A DNA stretch of 64,000 nt from Galbitalea soli (GTDB lineage: Bacteria; Actinomycetota; Actinomycetes; Actinomycetales; Microbacteriaceae). Each line of letters starts with the position of its first letter. Position 1 is the stretch's first letter. Both the position numbers and the translations under genes were made by a program. Under the pieces are notes generated by a model, which saw nothing but the letters and a program-made list of their open reading frames with translations, searched no databases and was not told the DNA's origin. The stretch spans positions 62,001 to 126,000 of the forward strand of contig NZ_JAAGWZ010000003.1 of assembly GCF_010686725.1 (NCBI RefSeq). The letters are read 5' to 3'. Below are positions 61,752 to 64,000 of the stretch, piece by piece.

Positions 61752-62087
61752 ATGCAATTCCTCCTCATGATATGCACCGACTCCACCGCCCCCGCGTACG
61801 TCGCGGCGGAGGACACCATCGAGGAGTGGGTGGCCGAGGTCGACCGACGCGGAGTGGGGGTGGCGGGCGACCGGCTTCGACCCCCGTCGGACGCGCGCAC
61901 GGTGACCTTTCGCGACGGCCAGATGCGCGTCGCGGAAGGGCCGTACGCGCAGACCGAGGATCACATCGCGGGCTTCGACCTGCTCGACTGCGCCGACCTC
62001 GACGAGGCGATCGAGCTGGCGGCGCGTCACCCCATGGCGCGGTTCGGTCGGATCGAGGTGCGGCCGATCTGGCCGCTCGGTGGGTGA
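61752..62087 (+). CDS. YCII-domain (DGPF) protein
   Basis: A 111-residue protein of the YCII-related family: FLLMICTD start, the TVTFRDGQMRVAEGPYAQTEDHIAGF core, and the end RHPMARFGRIEVRPI. The conserved His/Asp residues of the ferredoxin-like fold are present. Often linked to ECF sigma genes of the SigJ type; none is adjacent here. Start ATG 61752 after AAAGG. Divergent from the deleted VOC gene, a common pairing in actinobacteria. Confidence 0.87.
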   Translation: MQFLLMICTDSTAPAYVAAEDTIEEWVAEVDRRGVGVAGDRLRPPSDARTVTFRDGQMRVAEGPYAQTEDHIAGFDLLDCADLDEAIELAARHPMARFGRIEVRPIWPLGG

Positions 62088-62146
62088 GGGCAGCGCGTGC
62101 GCACTGAGCGCGACCTCGCTCCCCGCTGAACGCCGTGCAGAGAGTG

Positions 62147-62179
62147 TATAGTTGTGGCTACACAGTAAGGAAGCCACAA
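62147..62179 (+). promoter_or_regulatory. Promoter and inverted repeat of the HTH-nucleotidyltransferase pair
   Basis: A -10 element TATAGT (62147-62152) overlaps the left arm of TTGTGGCT-N12-AGCCACAA (62152-62159 and 62172-62179). The right arm ends directly at the start codon. This layout suggests autorepression by the HTH protein. Confidence 0.55.
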
Positions 62180-62731
62180 TTGTCGACCCTGCGTACCAGC
62201 ACGATTCGCCGAGCCCGAGGGCGAGCCGGAGTGGGCGTGCGCGAGCTGGCGCGAAGAGTCGGCGTGACGCCGAAGGCAGTGACCGACTGGGAGAAGTCGG
62301 AGGTGATGGGTACCGCCCAGTTGAACACGATCGACCGCGCGCTCGCCGCACTGGGCGAGAGGCTCATGATCGACTCCCGTCCTCTCGCCGGATCGCGAAC
62401 CCACCGAGCGTTGGAGCGCCGTGAGGACCGCGTAGCGCTCGAACTGCACCGGGCTGTCGCGCTCAAGCTTCTGGACAATCCGGAAGCGGTGCTGAGCCTC
62501 GTCCCCGGGAACGTCGAGAAACTTCGGGGCTCGGTGCAGGGTGCCAGCGCATTGGCTGGGGTCGACGAGTGGGACGAGTTGGCTGGCAATGAAGACCTCG
62601 GGGGGCTTGTCGAGCTGATGATCGGCACCGATGCACACGCGATCACCATGCGCCAGACCTCACCGTTCCTTGGGGTGCTGTCCCACGATGAGCGCATCGC
62701 GGCGATCGCGAGGGCGCGGGTCGAACAATGA
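62180..62731 (+). CDS. XRE-type HTH protein, antitoxin-like
   Basis: A 183-residue protein. HTH at about residues 7-60 (VGVRELARRVGVTPKAVTDW, then EKSEVMGTAQLNTIDRALAA); then the pattern LERREDRVALELHRAVALKL and a C-terminal MRQTSPFLGVLSHDER region. This architecture is the partner of DUF6036-type nucleotidyltransferases in two-gene units. Start TTG 62180, six bases after AAGGAAG. Overlaps the next gene by 4 bases. Appears intact. Confidence 0.8.
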   Translation: MSTLRTSTIRRARGRAGVGVRELARRVGVTPKAVTDWEKSEVMGTAQLNTIDRALAALGERLMIDSRPLAGSRTHRALERREDRVALELHRAVALKLLDNPEAVLSLVPGNVEKLRGSVQGASALAGVDEWDELAGNEDLGGLVELMIGTDAHAITMRQTSPFLGVLSHDERIAAIARARVEQ

Positions 62732-62913
62732 GGCGCGTCGATCTGGAGACCGCAATAGCGTCGGCGTCTGCGGTCATCAGGCAGCGGGAGGTGCTGGTCA
62801 TCGGGTCGCAGGCGATTCTCGGGACCTTCAGCGAGGACGAACTCCCGCACCGCGCCGGACGCTGTGCCGTAAAGTGCGAGACGTGGAGACCGATGCCGGT
62901 TCGTGGTTCCTGA
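62728..62913 (+). pseudogene. Truncated nucleotidyltransferase (toxin-like) gene
   Basis: A 61-residue frame with the N-terminus of a DUF6036-like nucleotidyltransferase: DLETAIASASAVIRQREVLV and the GSQ motif in VIGSQAILGTFSEDELP. After about residue 40 the sequence no longer fits the family and ends early, where full-length proteins reach about 180-200 residues. The next gene starts inside this tail, so a deletion probably joined the two. Likely non-functional. Confidence 0.7.
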
Positions 62914-64000
62914 GTCGGGCCGAGCGCGGCAATCCCGCGAGCGCGGTGCAGACGCACGAGCACAGTGATCGAGCCTGGTCGGAGGGCAACCTCGTGCAGC
63001 CGCTCGTGCACGGCGCGAGCTACTTCGCGAGACTCCACGACGAGTTGACCGGGCTCCGGGCGGGCGACCGGGTGTGGTTCACCGACTGGCGTGGCGACGC
63101 GGATGAACGCCTCCTGCCCGACGGGCCCACCATCGGCGACCTGCTCGCCGACCTTGCCCGCGCGGGTGTCGAGGTGCGGGGACTGGTCTGGCGGTCCCAC
63201 GGCGAGCGCGTGTCATCCTCGATCAGTTCCCGCTCGAACGAGTTGCTCGGTCGCCGGATCAACGACGCGGGCGGGGAGGTACTGCTCGACCAGCGGGTGC
63301 GACTGTTCGGCTCGCACCATCAGAAGCTGTTCGTGATCCGCCATCGCGACGACCCCGCACAGGACGTCGCCTTCGTCGGCGGGATCGACCTCTGCCACAG
63401 TCGCCGCGACGACGCCGACCACCACGGCGACCCGCAGACCCTCACGATGGACCGGCGCTTCGGTGCCCGACCGCCGTGGCACGATGCCGCCCTGGAGCTG
63501 CGTGGCCCCGTCGTCGCCGACCTCCTCGAGGTCTTCGCGGAGCGGTGGAACGACCCGCATCCCCTGGATCGGCGCACGCCCTACCTCATGCTCCTGCAAC
63601 GGCTCGCTCACATGCCGCGGCATCCGAGGCCCCTCCCCGAGGCGGCACCACCGCCACCACCGGCCGGACACCACGCCGTGCAGATCCTGCGCACCTACGG
63701 TCGCACGCGCCCGCCGTTCCCATTCGCGCCGCACGGCGAGCGCAGCATCGCGCGCGCCCTGCGAAGGGCCTTCGCGCTCGCGGAGCGGCTCATCTATATC
63801 GAGGATCAGTACCTCTGGTCGACGGAGGTCGTCTCGGCGCTCGCCGAGGCTCTCGCCCGCACCCCGCAGCTCGTGGCGATCATCGTGGTGCCGCGGTATC
63901 CGTCCTCCGACGGCGTGCTCTCCGGACCGCCGAGTCGTGTGGGTCAACTCCGCGCCATCGAGCTGCTGCGCCGCGTCGCGCCCGACCGGGTCCGCGTGTT
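62883..64000 (+). CDS. Phospholipase D-like protein, 3' end outside the window
   Basis: A frame of 372 residues open to the window end. It starts ETDAGSWFLSRAERGNPAS; the first HKD-type site is HHQKLFVIRHRDDP with VAFVGGIDLCHSRRDD after it, and IYIEDQYLWSTEVVSALAEA precedes the second half. The second HKD motif should lie beyond 64000. Phosphodiesterase action on a phospholipid is inferred. Start GTG 62883 is uncertain; another GTG is 3 codons upstream. It overlaps the truncated nucleotidyltransferase tail. Confidence 0.82.
   Translation, partial: METDAGSWFLSRAERGNPASAVQTHEHSDRAWSEGNLVQPLVHGASYFARLHDELTGLRAGDRVWFTDWRGDADERLLPDGPTIGDLLADLARAGVEVRGLVWRSHGERVSSSISSRSNELLGRRINDAGGEVLLDQRVRLFGSHHQKLFVIRHRDDPAQDVAFVGGIDLCHSRRDDADHHGDPQTLTMDRRFGARPPWHDAALELRGPVVADLLEVFAERWNDPHPLDRRTPYLMLLQRLAHMPRHPRPLPEAAPPPPPAGHHAVQILRTYGRTRPPFPFAPHGERSIARALRRAFALAERLIYIEDQYLWSTEVVSALAEALARTPQLVAIIVVPRYPSSDGVLSGPPSRVGQLRAIELLRRVAPDRVRV

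Overview
The window is high-GC DNA (roughly 70% G+C by eye) from an actinobacterium, most likely a member of the Microbacteriaceae. This rests on frequent GTG and TTG starts, hairpin terminators without T-runs, GTP-dependent PEP carboxykinase, DUF4383 and DinB-type proteins, a CtaG-type copper protein and the general protein style. No ribosomal or tRNA marker is present, so the genus cannot be fixed. No CRISPR array, insertion sequence, integrase, phage gene or tRNA was found.

Layout. 1-6.7 kb holds housekeeping genes: the end of a CtaG-type protein, a PIF1-like helicase, small membrane proteins, a DinB protein and an alpha/beta hydrolase. 5.6-12.1 kb is a beta-galactoside module: a LacI repressor divergent from a GH42 beta-galactosidase, a CUT1 sugar ABC transporter (two permeases and a binding lipoprotein), two operator-like palindromes and a closing terminator. 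12.1-17.7 kb holds a pyruvyl-transferase-like protein and three glycosyltransferases. 17.7-28.5 kb, after a repeat-rich spacer, is one long plus-strand catabolic unit: a CUT2 ABC importer whose ATPase is fused to one of its permeases, an SDR, an unusual M24-family protein with Cys at a metal-ligand position, and three zinc-type alcohol dehydrogenases, closed by a strong terminator. 28.5-32.3 kb is an accessory stretch of lower GC: a small membrane protein, a secreted protein, an ECF sigma factor, a membrane protein and a class I Fic toxin-antitoxin pair.

32.3-43.4 kb is a second catabolic region under at least two regulators. It holds a PRISE-type reductase and a VOC protein divergent from an XRE-cupin regulator; an orphan EboE-like TIM-barrel protein with a ketopantoate-reductase-like protein; a GntR regulator with a second VOC protein; a fused E1 alpha-beta 2-oxoacid dehydrogenase with its E2; and a double-hotdog thioesterase. 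Two TTGGAT(A/T)CAA palindromes 63 bp apart sit between the VOC/GntR genes and the E1/E2 operon. 43.5-46.3 kb carries PEP carboxykinase and a PAP2 phosphatase.

46.3-55.7 kb looks like a LysR regulon: a potABCD-type importer on the minus strand, the LysR gene, an APC permease with a nitrilase-family amidase, and a histidinol-dehydrogenase homologue outside any his operon. LysR-type boxes (ATAG...AT) precede all three transcription units, and two of them overlap the stop codon of the preceding gene. 55.8-64 kb is mixed: an acyltransferase, a cupredoxin lipoprotein, a secreted protein with a small membrane partner, about 1.2 kb of apparently decaying DNA, a degenerate SGNH-like protein, an internally deleted VOC gene, a YCII protein, an antitoxin-type HTH gene followed by a truncated nucleotidyltransferase, and a phospholipase-D-like gene cut by the window end.

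Best candidates for undescribed biology are the LysR/HisD/amidase/dual-transporter regulon, and the CUT2-fusion/M24(Cys)/alcohol-dehydrogenase operon. Their substrates cannot be named from sequence alone.
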